Assembly (NCBI RefSeq): GCF_000732325.1 | Contig: NZ_BBIW01000001.1 | Span: forward strand, 558,001 to 622,000 | DNA length: 64,000 bases | Source: Paenibacillus sp. TCA20 | GTDB taxonomy: Bacteria > Bacillota > Bacilli > Paenibacillales > Paenibacillaceae | Direction: 5' to 3' | Shown here: in pieces, positions 16,586-25,336 of the stretch | Layout: each line of letters begins with the position of its first letter | Numbering within the stretch: position 1 is the stretch's first letter | The notes under the pieces: model-generated | What the model saw: only the letters and a program-made list of their open reading frames with translations | What the model was told of the DNA's origin: nothing | Database searches by the model: none | Position numbers and translations under genes: made by a program

Positions 16586-16609
16586 CTTAAACGCTTGTTC
16601 GCTTTTAAG
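16586..16609. repeat. imperfect inverted repeat upstream of aroF
   Basis: CTTAAAnGC ... GCnTTTAAG arms around a short centre, 80-100 bases upstream of the aroF start. Possible operator; no known consensus recognised. Confidence 0.3.
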
Positions 16610-16717
16610 CTTTTATACGTTAAAGCAACTATACATCATTATTTCTCATCCGTCAATAATAGATTAGCTTATGTACGTCCCCCACCTTTTGACACTGTCC
16701 CAAGCATAAATTTCTAA

Positions 16718-16754
16718 ATAAAAGAGGAAGATCAGCAAGTTGCCGACCTTCCTC
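16718..16754 (-). terminator. ispH terminator
   Basis: GAGGAAG...GCAA / TTGC...CTTCCTC stem (16724-16754) followed on the minus strand by TTTTATTT. Confidence 0.75.
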
Positions 16755-16763
16755 GTGATAGTA

Positions 16764-17714
16764 TTATGATTTGGTTTTGACCCGTACGGGTGGAAGCAGC
16801 TTCTTCATGTTGATGGTCCGCTGGATTTCCCAAGTCTCCGGTTTGTCATGATCATATTGCTCCAGATAGGTAATGACTTCCTTCGTAATTGGAGTAGGCG
16901 TGGATGCTCCTGAAGTTACAGCTACTTTATTGACGCCTTGAAGCCACTCCTGTTTAATCTCTGTTACATCAGACACCCGGTAAGCTGTAGTCCCTGCAAT
17001 CTCTTCTGATACTTGAGCCAAACGATTGGAGTTATTGCTGCGCGGATCACCGACAACGATAACGAGATCGGCTTGACCCGCTTGCTCTGCAACAGCCTCC
17101 TGGCGAACCTGAGTCGCCAAACAAATCTCATTATGCACTTCTGCACCCGGATATTTTTCCAGCAGCTTCTTCATAATGTGCTTGATATCCCATTGGCTCA
17201 TCGTCGTTTGGTTTGTAATGATGATTTTGCCGTTTGGTACATCTAGTGAATCAATCTCGTCCTCACGTTCAATTAAATGAACGCAATCCGGAGCAATACC
17301 GATGGCTCCCTCCGGTTCAGGATGCCCCTTCTTACCGATATAAATAATCTGATAGCCTTCTTGCGACTTTTCTTTAATCAGGTCGTGAGTCTTAGTTACA
17401 TCCGGGCATGTTGCATCAACGGTCGTAAGACCTTTGTCTCTTGCCAGCTTGCGCACTTCAGGAGAGACCCCATGAGCTGTAAAAATAACCGTGCCCTTCT
17501 CAACCTGCTTCAAGATCTCCATCCGATTCGGGCCATCAAGCGTAATAATGCCTTCGTCTTCAAAGGAATTCGTCACATGGCTGTTATGAACGATCATACC
17601 AAGTATATAAATGGGCCGCGGTAAATCCAAATTGTTCGCCGCCTGTCTTGCGAGCACCATAGCATCTACCACACCATAGCAGTAACCGCGAGGAGAAATT
17701 CGTAGTACTTCCAT
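16764..17714 (-). CDS. ispH: 4-hydroxy-3-methylbut-2-enyl diphosphate reductase
   Basis: A 316-residue IspH (LytB), the last step of the MEP isoprenoid pathway, reducing HMBPP to IPP and DMAPP with a [4Fe-4S] cluster. The three cluster cysteines sit in PRGYCYGV (Cys13), VDATCPDV and NEICLATQ, together with the AHGVSP and TSGASTPT blocks. AGGTGG lies just before the ATG at 17714. In-frame codons upstream are not conserved. It is adjacent to the two-component kinase gene but separated by about 80 bases. Confidence 0.95.
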   Translation of the reverse strand: MEVLRISPRGYCYGVVDAMVLARQAANNLDLPRPIYILGMIVHNSHVTNSFEDEGIITLDGPNRMEILKQVEKGTVIFTAHGVSPEVRKLARDKGLTTVDATCPDVTKTHDLIKEKSQEGYQIIYIGKKGHPEPEGAIGIAPDCVHLIEREDEIDSLDVPNGKIIITNQTTMSQWDIKHIMKKLLEKYPGAEVHNEICLATQVRQEAVAEQAGQADLVIVVGDPRSNNSNRLAQVSEEIAGTTAYRVSDVTEIKQEWLQGVNKVAVTSGASTPTPITKEVITYLEQYDHDKPETWEIQRTINMKKLLPPVRVKTKS

Positions 17715-17793
17715 GTTGCCACCTGCTTTCTTTACACATAATGGAGCCTGTAATCTTCGTCTAAGAAAAAAGCTCCGCATTTCGTATTATACC

Positions 17794-19266
17794 TTATTCC
17801 AGAGGGGGAGCCAACTCGAGCGGGAGCCATACAATAAATGTTGTTCCTTCTCCCAGCTTAGTAACAACCTCCACTGATCCGTTATGCTCGTCAATAATCC
17901 ATTTTGCGATGGATAATCCAAGTCCAGTCCCCTTCGTGATCCCCCTTGACTCATCTGCTCGGTAGAAGCGGTCAAAGATGTAAGGAACCTCATTCTTATC
18001 CATTCCTATGCCCGTATCACTAATGCGCAGACCCACTTGTCCGTTATACACCACAGCATCGAGAGTCACTTCACCCTCAGGTGTATATTTAAAGGCATTC
18101 TCTATAAAGATAAACAGCATTTGCTGCAAATAATCTTTATTACCTAGAACATAGGCGCCATTGAGCACTTCAAGATCGCTGTATTTCCATTCTGCCGTGC
18201 GAGGAAGATGCTGAGCTCTGCGTGCTACATCCTTCACCAATATCGACAGAGGAGTTGGGTTCAAATCTATGGTCTGCCCAGTATCTGCACGAGCCAGGGA
18301 CAGCATATCATTAACGAGCCTGCTCATTCGTCTGCCCTCATCCGCAATATCCTCAATGGCTTCCAAGGTCATTTGCTCCTTCATTTCCTCTGTCAGCGGC
18401 TTGCGGTCTTCCGGATCGGGATCCCACAGCTTTTTCAGGAAATCGGTATTGCCTCTGATCGTCGTCAGCGGCGTTCTTAATTCATGAGAGGCGTCAGAGA
18501 CGAATCGTCTTTGGGCTGCATAAGCATCCTCCAGCTCTTTGAAGAATCCCTCTGTACGTGCAAGCATGTTATTTACAGTTGTGATCAGTTTGCCAATCTC
18601 ATCATTAGGTCCGTTATACTCGATTCGTATGCTCAGATCATTTCCAGACTGAATACCATCTGCCGCATCAATAATATGGATCAGCGGACGCATGGACTTG
18701 CGGGCGAGAAACAAACCTACACTCATGGCCAGAACGAGCGTAATGATGGACACATAGATCAGAATGAGCAGCAGCCTGTCCATTAAACGATCTTCGGATG
18801 CCGTAATTGTGCCTACTTGCAGCATACCAATCACCTGATCTGTCGATTGCAGCACCAATGGAAACTGATACACGAGAAAAGGGGAATTATCGACGGTCAT
18901 TCTTGCCCAGCCCTCGCTCGTTCCCGCTTTCTCAAAGTCAGGCACGCTAAACCGATAATCACGTAAATTATCAGAAGCCACCGCTCTGTCGCTTGTATAG
19001 TTATATAATTGGACATAAATTTGTAAATCTGCAAGCTGATTCGCCTTCTCTGGAAGAATCAAATTCAGCTCCTCGGTAAAATCCGGATTTCGAACGAGCA
19101 CAGCACTAATACGCTGACTGATACTCTTTGTCTGAGTGAGAATCTCGGATTCTACATCTTCGTATGCGTAATAATGCACAAGGGCGTAAATTACGGAACC
19201 AAATAGAAGCAGTACGGCAGCAAGCAAGCCTGAATACCATAAAGTCAGCCGTAACCGGATGGACAT
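17794..19266 (-). CDS. membrane sensor histidine kinase
   Basis: A 490-residue kinase: TM1 about 10-32, an extracytoplasmic sensor of about 130 residues, TM2 about 165-187, HAMP about 188-240, a HisKA domain with the phospho-accepting histidine in DASHELRTPLTTIRGN, and a HATPase_c domain with N (FIENAFKYTPEG), G1 (DTGIGMD) and G2 (GTGLGLSIA) boxes. It follows the response regulator gene by one base, so it is a cotranscribed cognate pair. The architecture resembles ArlS/CssS kinases. With htrA directly upstream, a secretion or envelope stress role is suggested but not shown. Confidence 0.9.
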   Translation of the reverse strand: MSIRLRLTLWYSGLLAAVLLLFGSVIYALVHYYAYEDVESEILTQTKSISQRISAVLVRNPDFTEELNLILPEKANQLADLQIYVQLYNYTSDRAVASDNLRDYRFSVPDFEKAGTSEGWARMTVDNSPFLVYQFPLVLQSTDQVIGMLQVGTITASEDRLMDRLLLILIYVSIITLVLAMSVGLFLARKSMRPLIHIIDAADGIQSGNDLSIRIEYNGPNDEIGKLITTVNNMLARTEGFFKELEDAYAAQRRFVSDASHELRTPLTTIRGNTDFLKKLWDPDPEDRKPLTEEMKEQMTLEAIEDIADEGRRMSRLVNDMLSLARADTGQTIDLNPTPLSILVKDVARRAQHLPRTAEWKYSDLEVLNGAYVLGNKDYLQQMLFIFIENAFKYTPEGEVTLDAVVYNGQVGLRISDTGIGMDKNEVPYIFDRFYRADESRGITKGTGLGLSIAKWIIDEHNGSVEVVTKLGEGTTFIVWLPLELAPPLE

Positions 19267-19267
19267 A

Positions 19268-19957
19268 CTAGTTGTCTCCTCTCAGAATATAACCAGCACC
19301 ACGAATGGTCTGAATTATACGTTTACCTCCGTGCTCTTCTGTTTTTTGCCGCAGCATTGCAATATATACCTCAAGCACATTCGACTCTCCACTGTAATCA
19401 AAGCCCCAGATCTTATCCATTATTAAATCTCTGGACAGCACACGCTTAGGATTCTGCATGAACAAATACAGCAGTTCAAATTCTTTAGCCGTCAGATCAA
19501 GGCGCTGTCCTGCACGATGTACCTCACGTGCATCATAATCCAGGATCACATCTTCAAATGTCAGTCGGTTGCTGCTGCTCTCATTTGTTTCCGTCTTACG
19601 TCTCAACAGCGCTCTGACCCTGGCGAGGAGCTCTTCCAGCGCAAATGGCTTAACAAGATAATCATCTGCACCAAGGTCAAGACCCTTGACCCGCTGCTCA
19701 ATTTCGTCTTTTGCCGTCAGCATCAGGATAGGGACCGTGCTTCCCCCTTCCCTAAGCCGTCTGCATACTTCAAATCCATCCACCTTGGGCATCATCACAT
19801 CGAGAACCACAACATCAGGATCGACCTCAAGCATTTTTTGTAAACCCTCTGCTCCGTTTGACGCCGTAAGCACGTCATACCCTTCAAAGGCAAGGCCTCT
19901 TCTAAGCATGGATATAATTTTATCGTCATCATCAATAATTAAGATCTTCGAACGCAC
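19268..19957 (-). CDS. OmpR/PhoB-family response regulator
   Basis: A 229-residue regulator. The receiver has the acidic patch IIDDDDK, phospho-acceptor Asp in VVVLDVMMPKVDG (about 53), Thr in MLTAKD and Lys in YLVKPF. The C-terminal winged helix (about 130-227) carries LDLTAKEFELLYLFMQNP. Start is GTG with AGAAGGAG upstream. It is the first gene of the two-gene operon with the kinase, about 175 bases after htrA. Target genes are unknown; the htrA upstream region should be examined for its sites. Confidence 0.92.
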   Translation of the reverse strand: MRSKILIIDDDDKIISMLRRGLAFEGYDVLTASNGAEGLQKMLEVDPDVVVLDVMMPKVDGFEVCRRLREGGSTVPILMLTAKDEIEQRVKGLDLGADDYLVKPFALEELLARVRALLRRKTETNESSSNRLTFEDVILDYDAREVHRAGQRLDLTAKEFELLYLFMQNPKRVLSRDLIMDKIWGFDYSGESNVLEVYIAMLRQKTEEHGGKRIIQTIRGAGYILRGDN

Positions 19958-20063
19958 CCCAGCATCTCCTTCTTTATCCCATTCAATGAATGGTTCTCTT
20001 TCTCTTTCTTCCTTATATTGTATCAGGCATCGCGTTTGCTTTCTATCTCATACGAAGAAGGCA

Positions 20064-20095
20064 AAAAAAAGCGAAAGGGCGTCTCCCCCTTCGCT
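20064..20095 (-). terminator. htrA terminator
   Basis: AGCGAAAGGG ... CCCTTCGCT stem with one bulge, followed on the minus strand by an eight-base T run. Confidence 0.75.
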
Positions 20096-20131
20096 TTCAG
20101 CTTATCAGATATTCATTCTGATACGTTACAC

Positions 20132-21793
20132 TTACGGCGCAATGCTTTGTGAATTTTGAGTTTCCGTCGTGTCAAAGTCATTCCGATCGCCGATCTTTAC
20201 TTTGACATCCATCGTGTTCCCATCTCTGTTTACATTCAATGTAATTTCATCACCGACTTTATGCGTTTGAATCTGTTCAATGAGATCGGTGGTTGTTGCA
20301 TAGTTCTCGCCGTTAATTCCTGTAATAATATCATACGGACGAAGGTCTGCAGTATAAGCCGGAGATTGATAAACCAGGTTCATGACAACAGAGCCTTCTG
20401 TAAGATCAGTTCCCATCTGTTTCGCCACTTCCGGAGTCAAATCCATCAGAGACGCGCCAATGAATGGCTCTGGTTCTTTTGGGATTTCTTCATTATTTTT
20501 AAGCTTATCAACTACATTCAGAATAACACTGGAAGGAATCGCGAATCCAATACCCTGTGCATCTGCACTTACAGCCACGTTCATACCGATCACTTCACCC
20601 TGCAGATTGAGAAGCGGGCCACCCGAGTTCCCTGGGTTAATCGAAGCATCGGTTTGAAGCAGGTTGTTGTACTCATTCGCTTCACCTGTTGTTTCATCAT
20701 TAATTGTAATCGTACGATCCTTCGCGGACAGCACTCCTGCTGTTACCGTATGCTCGAATCCGCCTGGGTTACCAATTGCGACGAGCCATTCACCTACCTG
20801 TACATCATCGGAGTTGCCCATAGCCGCGACTGGAAAATCATCGCCTTCAATTTTGAGCACGGCCAGATCCAGATCTGGACTGCTTCCGAGCAGCTTCGCT
20901 TCGTACGGTTTATTGTTGTCCTCCAGTGTGACCTGGATAACATCAGCACCCGAAACCACATGCTCATTAGTCAGAATATAACCGTCTTTCTCAAAGATAA
21001 ATCCAGATCCTACACCCAGAGGAGTCAGTTGGCTGGAGGATTGTCCGTTGCTTCCATTTCCATTTCCATTTCCGTTTCCGTTTCCGTTGTTCGAGCTGCT
21101 TCCTCCGCCATTACCGCCGAAGAAGTATTGATATAGTGGATCATTATAATATGGACTTTGTCTTGAATTGCTTGATGCTGAATTTGAGAAGGTCTCAATT
21201 TCTACAACCGCGGGACTTACTTTGCTAACGACACCCGATATATCCTGTGAACCCACAGGCAATGAGGTCGTTACACCCGAGCCGCTTGATGTAACTGGCT
21301 CGCTGCTGGCTGTCTCGCCTGCTGAAGTTGTATTGTTCGATAATGCGGCTTCCGGGGTAAATAAATTCATACGATCGGATGTAAACATTAGGACCGCAAT
21401 AACGAGCATACCTGCAATAAAGGAAAACACACCTGTTTTGAAATTCGATCTCGTTTTGGGCTTGCGATTATAATTCCAGTTCCGCTGATCTCCACCGCCT
21501 CCGCCGGAACCTTGAGCTTCACTATCGGAACGGTTGTAGGAGCCTCCGGAACGAGTGAAATGGCTTGAGCTTCTCTCAACCATGGTAGGTATAGGTTTAA
21601 CGGGTTCAGGGGGTGTAACCTCTACATCGTTTGCCTCAGGCGTATGATTCTCCTTATCGGTATTCATGGATTGAAAGGGTCCATAGGAATAATAGTAAGA
21701 GCTGCTGTTTTCGGATTTGCGGGATTCATTAAATGATTGTTCACGCTCATCATCTTCACGACCGAATCTGTTATTGTTGTTATTGTCGCTCAT
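20132..21793 (-). CDS. htrA: membrane-anchored HtrA-type serine protease
   Basis: A 553-residue S1C protease. Residues 1-118 are a disordered, Ser/Asn/Glu-rich cytoplasmic region. One transmembrane segment lies at about 119-141. A linker with a Gly-Asn repeat and the trypsin-like domain follow, with triad residues His (LTNEHVV), Asp (PDLDLAVLKI) and Ser (NPGNSGGPLL). A PDZ domain spans about 445-535. HtrA proteins degrade or refold misfolded exported proteins at the membrane surface. It is longer than B. subtilis HtrA (about 450) because of the N-terminal and linker expansions. Upstream of a two-component pair on the same strand. Confidence 0.93.
   Translation of the reverse strand: MSDNNNNNRFGREDDEREQSFNESRKSENSSSYYYSYGPFQSMNTDKENHTPEANDVEVTPPEPVKPIPTMVERSSSHFTRSGGSYNRSDSEAQGSGGGGGDQRNWNYNRKPKTRSNFKTGVFSFIAGMLVIAVLMFTSDRMNLFTPEAALSNNTTSAGETASSEPVTSSGSGVTTSLPVGSQDISGVVSKVSPAVVEIETFSNSASSNSRQSPYYNDPLYQYFFGGNGGGSSSNNGNGNGNGNGNGSNGQSSSQLTPLGVGSGFIFEKDGYILTNEHVVSGADVIQVTLEDNNKPYEAKLLGSSPDLDLAVLKIEGDDFPVAAMGNSDDVQVGEWLVAIGNPGGFEHTVTAGVLSAKDRTITINDETTGEANEYNNLLQTDASINPGNSGGPLLNLQGEVIGMNVAVSADAQGIGFAIPSSVILNVVDKLKNNEEIPKEPEPFIGASLMDLTPEVAKQMGTDLTEGSVVMNLVYQSPAYTADLRPYDIITGINGENYATTTDLIEQIQTHKVGDEITLNVNRDGNTMDVKVKIGDRNDFDTTETQNSQSIAP
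21052..21087. repeat. hexanucleotide repeat within htrA
   Basis: Six tandem units, three TTCCAT and three TTCCGT, encode alternating Gly-Asn in the linker before the protease domain. Changes by whole units would stay in frame. Confidence 0.8.
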
Positions 21794-21958
21794 GTCGTTT
21801 GACCTCCTAATCTCATATTACAGAAGATGTTCTATTAACTGTCTTTATTTTGTACTTTAAACCTTAAGTACACATTAAAAACAATTAAAAAGGAGATAAA
21901 ACCGCATAATTTTCATGAAAGAACATATCGGATTGATCTGTTACAGGTAGTGAAGCGA

Positions 21959-22618
21959 TTATGTATTTACCCAGCCTTTGCGATGAGCGTAGATGGCCAG
22001 TTGTGTCCGGTCCTCCATTTCACATTTCATCAGCAGATTGCTGACATGCGTCTTTACTGTCTTGATACTGATATGAAGCTCCTCAGAAATATCCTTATTA
22101 CTCTTACCTTCGGCAATAAGCAGCAGCACTTCCTTCTCCCGCTCTGTCATTCCCGAATCATCTTCCTTGACGGTTTTTTGCCGCAGTCCTCTTGTCAGCG
22201 CTCTCGATATATCATTGGTCATGACAGGCATGCCTCTCTTTGCTCCTTGCAAAGCATAGATCAGCTCTTCTGCGGACACGGTTTTTAATACATAGCTCAC
22301 CGCCCCGGACTCAATAGCCTCAAGTACAAGATGATCCTCCAGAAAACTGGTCAAAATAATGATTTTTACATTCGGGAATTCAGGCAGAATGGCTCTGGTT
22401 GCTTCTGCTCCGTTCAGCCGCGGCATCATCAAATCCATCAGAATCAGTTCTGGTAAGTCGTCTGCAGCACAGTTTCGAAGAAGCTCAATGGCATGCTGTC
22501 CATCCGTTCCCTCGAGAACGACTTCAAATGAAGGATCCAAACTCAGATACGTTTTTAAGCCCATTCTTACCATATCATGATCATCTACGATCATAATCTT
22601 TGTCTTCTGCACGCTCAT
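21959..22618 (-). CDS. liaR: LiaR-type response regulator
   Basis: A 219-residue NarL-family regulator. The receiver has IVDDHDMVRMGL, phospho-Asp in LILMDLMMPRLNG and Lys in YVLKT. The LuxR-type helix-turn-helix has LTEREKEVLLLIAEGKSNKDISEEL-like sequence near 155-180. The DDHDMVRMGL opening and the gene order liaF-liaS-liaR identify it as the regulator of the cell-envelope stress system induced by lipid-II-targeting antibiotics. AAAGGAGAAGG precedes the ATG. No liaIH target operon lies nearby. Confidence 0.9.
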   Translation of the reverse strand: MSVQKTKIMIVDDHDMVRMGLKTYLSLDPSFEVVLEGTDGQHAIELLRNCAADDLPELILMDLMMPRLNGAEATRAILPEFPNVKIIILTSFLEDHLVLEAIESGAVSYVLKTVSAEELIYALQGAKRGMPVMTNDISRALTRGLRQKTVKEDDSGMTEREKEVLLLIAEGKSNKDISEELHISIKTVKTHVSNLLMKCEMEDRTQLAIYAHRKGWVNT

Positions 22619-22654
22619 TCATTCCTTCTCCTTTTATAATAGAAGATACTCAGG

Positions 22655-23686
22655 TCAGGCTTCATCTGGGAATTTGGGTATAAGCACCCTAATTGTTGTC
22701 CCCGCACCTGGCAATGTAATGATATCGACATGACCTCCGAGCTTCTCCGCTCTCTCTCTCATGGTCATTAAACCGTATGATCCCTGTCTTCCAGACGCAT
22801 CTGCCTTAAATCCCTTGCCGTTGTCACTTACACTAAACGCAATTTGTCTGGGCTCCTCTCTTAGTGACAGGCTTACGAAGCTGGCTCCCGAGTGCTTTAC
22901 AATGTTCGCCATCGCTTCTTGTATAATCAGAAACATTTGATGCTCGATCGCCTCAGAAATATCACCAATAATTTCCAGCTCTTTAACACCTTTCAGCCCA
23001 TTCTGCCGACAATAATCCGGAAACCAGATTTCAAGCGCCTCAGCAAGACTTCGATTCTCGAGCTCAACCGGCCGCAGCTGGGCAATGAGTGCCCGCATCT
23101 GCTTCTGTGCAGTCTGAGACATCGTGATCAGCTGATCCAGCACCATCTTACCTTGCTCTTCATTCCGATTCTGAAGCAAAGTGGGCAAGGCAGAAGCGGA
23201 CATATGAATGGCAAATAACTGCTGACTGACCGTATCATGCAGATCTCTGGCCATTCGCCGCCTTTCCTCAAGCACTGCGGTTTCAGCAGCCTTTTCCTTC
23301 TCCACAACCTCCTGCTCTCCCCACTTTTGCACCCATTTCACCTTGTGCTCCACGGCATCCATCATCGTATTAAACTGGCGGTACACACTGGAAAAAGAGG
23401 AATCCTCCGTTTCACTCATTCGAGTGGAAAGATTCCCTTTAGTCACCTGCAGCATGCTTAAGTCCAGCATATCAATTTTGCGCTGAATGCGCAGCCCCGC
23501 AATATATCCGATCACAATGGTTGAGATCACAATCGTAATTACGGAGTAGATCCAGGCTGGAGACTGCGTAAAATCACCAAGCCCCCTCCTGAGTGTCGTA
23601 TAAATAATTCCGATGGTAATCAGACTGTTTGTGACAAAGAACAACAAGAGCTCCCATTTGGCTGTACGAAATATCATCTTCATCAT
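22655..23686 (-). CDS. liaS: LiaS-type sensor histidine kinase
   Basis: A 343-residue kinase with two transmembrane segments (about 12-32 and 42-64) separated by a very short loop, a HAMP region, a HisKA_3 domain with the phospho-histidine in RRRMARDLHDTVSQQL, and a C-terminal HATPase_c (SDNGKGF, GSYGLMTMRERAEKLGG). The near absence of an extracellular domain is typical of intramembrane-sensing kinases. It starts one base after the liaF stop and is followed by liaR, so all three form one operon. Confidence 0.92.
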   Translation of the reverse strand: MMKMIFRTAKWELLLFFVTNSLITIGIIYTTLRRGLGDFTQSPAWIYSVITIVISTIVIGYIAGLRIQRKIDMLDLSMLQVTKGNLSTRMSETEDSSFSSVYRQFNTMMDAVEHKVKWVQKWGEQEVVEKEKAAETAVLEERRRMARDLHDTVSQQLFAIHMSASALPTLLQNRNEEQGKMVLDQLITMSQTAQKQMRALIAQLRPVELENRSLAEALEIWFPDYCRQNGLKGVKELEIIGDISEAIEHQMFLIIQEAMANIVKHSGASFVSLSLREEPRQIAFSVSDNGKGFKADASGRQGSYGLMTMRERAEKLGGHVDIITLPGAGTTIRVLIPKFPDEA

Positions 23687-23687
23687 T

Positions 23688-24707
23688 TTAACCTACCGAA
23701 TTTACTTTAACGTCACCGATAAACACACTGACGATAATCCGTACTTTCTTCTCTGCTTCTTTGTAATTCGGTGTCTGGGCGCTGACATTCCCCATAAATC
23801 CACTCTTGGTTTCACTCAGTACGGTCATATCACCAATAAACGAATTGGAGTTAACGGTAATGCCAAGATCCATGTCCCTGGGTGTGTATACTTTGATGTC
23901 GCCAATAAACGCCGAAATATTAATTCTGGTTTCTCCATAAGGAATTTGGGCTTTGGTCAAATCAATAACGGTGTCTCCGATAAACTGCGATATGTTCGTA
24001 GGCTTGAGTTCATAATATTCTTCACCCAGCTTAATTTCACCTATAAATGTAGATTTGTTTATCTTTGAGTCATCATTATACGCGTAGCCCGTGTTCTTCT
24101 CGCTGTTGTCCCATTCATAGCTGTGGCTATACTCATGCTTATTCTTATGATGCTTGTTTTTATGGTTGTGATGTTTATGTTTGTGCTTTAGGTTGTCTTC
24201 GAAATGGAATTCTTCTTCTATTGAAGACTTCTTACTTTTGCTGCTCTCGTCCTGATCGTAAGTCTTTCCAAACTTCTGCTCGAACTGCTGATCCAGATCA
24301 CTGTACATTGGAGGCTGAGGCTCAGCTGGAATATGATTCGGAAAAGGGCTTGAATGATGAGACTCCGAATCCTCTGTATGCTTGCGATCTCTTCTTCGCG
24401 GGCTAAGGAGGACATACAAACCGCCTCCCACAAGGGCAATTGGTATTGCATACCGGAACAAGTCACCGAATGAGAGCGACACGAATCCTAGATTTTTGCC
24501 CATAAAATAAATACCGAGCGCAAGCAGCACCAGACCGCCCACATTATTTTTTTCCTTTAAATTGATAAAACCGAGATACAGCAAGATAACCGGCCAGAAC
24601 GTCGAAATGATATATCCCAAACTGATATCTCCGGTATACCTGAGCTGAAGAAACACCATAATCCCAACGCCAATAAGAAGGGCTGCACCTACAATTCTGT
24701 TAAACAT
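23688..24707 (-). CDS. liaF: LiaF-type regulator with His/Lys-rich linker
   Basis: A 339-residue membrane protein; B. subtilis LiaF is about 240. Residues 1-102 hold about four hydrophobic segments. Residues 215-339 are the LiaF C-terminal domain (repeated SxFIGDxxV elements). Between them a linker of about 110 residues is highly charged, and residues 174-195 are almost entirely His, Lys and Asn. LiaF normally holds LiaS in check when the envelope is intact. The His-rich insert is unusual and might bind metal or the membrane surface. GAGGAGATC precedes the ATG at 24707; the open frame continues 41 codons upstream without a ribosome binding site. Confidence 0.9.
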   Translation of the reverse strand: MFNRIVGAALLIGVGIMVFLQLRYTGDISLGYIISTFWPVILLYLGFINLKEKNNVGGLVLLALGIYFMGKNLGFVSLSFGDLFRYAIPIALVGGGLYVLLSPRRRDRKHTEDSESHHSSPFPNHIPAEPQPPMYSDLDQQFEQKFGKTYDQDESSKSKKSSIEEEFHFEDNLKHKHKHHNHKNKHHKNKHEYSHSYEWDNSEKNTGYAYNDDSKINKSTFIGEIKLGEEYYELKPTNISQFIGDTVIDLTKAQIPYGETRINISAFIGDIKVYTPRDMDLGITVNSNSFIGDMTVLSETKSGFMGNVSAQTPNYKEAEKKVRIIVSVFIGDVKVNSVG

Positions 24708-24865
24708 AAGCTCTGATCTCCTCAACTGATTATTGACTTGCTTTAGCGAAAAACTGAATGGTACTGCTTGTATGTATTCATTATATGTCAATAACTTGGA
24801 ATGAAGGAGCGGCGCTGGAATGAAATTCATCTCAGTCTCTAGACGGAGACACTTCCTTTTTATGT

Positions 24866-24890
24866 AAAAAACAGACCCCGAAGGGCCTGT
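24866..24890 (-). terminator. gamma-SASP gene terminator
   Basis: ACAGGCCC-TTC-GGGGTCTGT hairpin on the minus strand, followed by TTTTTTA. Confidence 0.8.
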
Positions 24891-24900
24891 CCTCTATACA

Positions 24901-25134
24901 TTATTGTTTTTTGTTCATTTTAGACTGTTGAACTTTTTGTGCAGCAGCGTTTGGCTCTGTGCCAAATTCTGCATCATACTTCTCATCTGGTGTTTGGAAG
25001 TTATCTTGCACTTTGTTCGTTTTAGCTTGTTGAACTTTTTGTGCAGCAGAATTTTGTTCTGCTCCAAATTCTGCATCATACTTCTCATTTGGCGTTTGGT
25101 AACCTTGAGCGTTTTGAGAATTTGCTTTTTTCAC
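24901..25134 (-). CDS. sspE: gamma-type small acid-soluble spore protein
   Basis: A 77-residue protein made of two repeats of about 33 residues, each containing QTPxEKYDAEFG followed by AAQKVQQxKxNK. This is the hallmark of gamma-type SASPs, which store amino acids in the spore and are cleaved by the Gpr protease during germination. The conserved YDAEFG motif fits the cleavage region. The start is GTG at 25134 with GGGAGGTG seven bases before it; another GTG seven codons upstream would include the ribosome binding site. A sigma-G-like promoter is visible upstream. Confidence 0.92.
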   Translation of the reverse strand: MKKANSQNAQGYQTPNEKYDAEFGAEQNSAAQKVQQAKTNKVQDNFQTPDEKYDAEFGTEPNAAAQKVQQSKMNKKQ

Positions 25135-25213
25135 TTGGTTCACCTCCCTTTTCACGCAAGTGAATGATCTGCATGCTGTTGTCTGGGCGGGGTGTCTTTC
25201 GATCCCCGAAAAG

Positions 25214-25244
25214 TATTATGTGACGATCAATGTGTTCTTATTCA
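25214..25244 (-). promoter_or_regulatory. sigma-G/sigma-F-like promoter of the SASP gene
   Basis: On the minus strand TGAATA (25244-25239), an 18-base spacer, then CATAATA (25220-25214). This fits the forespore consensus TGAATA-N17/18-CATACTA with one change. Confidence 0.65.
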
Positions 25245-25265
25245 GCTCCTTCAAAATTACAAATA

Positions 25266-25322
25266 TATAAAAAGAGCCCAAAGAAATGAACAGAATATGC
25301 TGTCAATTTCTTCGGACTCGCC
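25266..25322 (-). terminator. terminator of the 3D-domain gene
   Basis: A long imperfect stem from GAGTCCGAAGAAATTGACAG to CTGTTCATTTCTTTGGGCTC, followed on the minus strand by TTTTTATAT. Confidence 0.7.
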
Positions 25323-25336
25323 TGATCGTGCAGATA

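Noticed and set aside
20156..21136. Plus-strand open frame of 326 codons
   Set aside because: Antisense to htrA, with a residue mix (many Cys, Ile, Arg, His) typical of shadow frames. No family resemblance.
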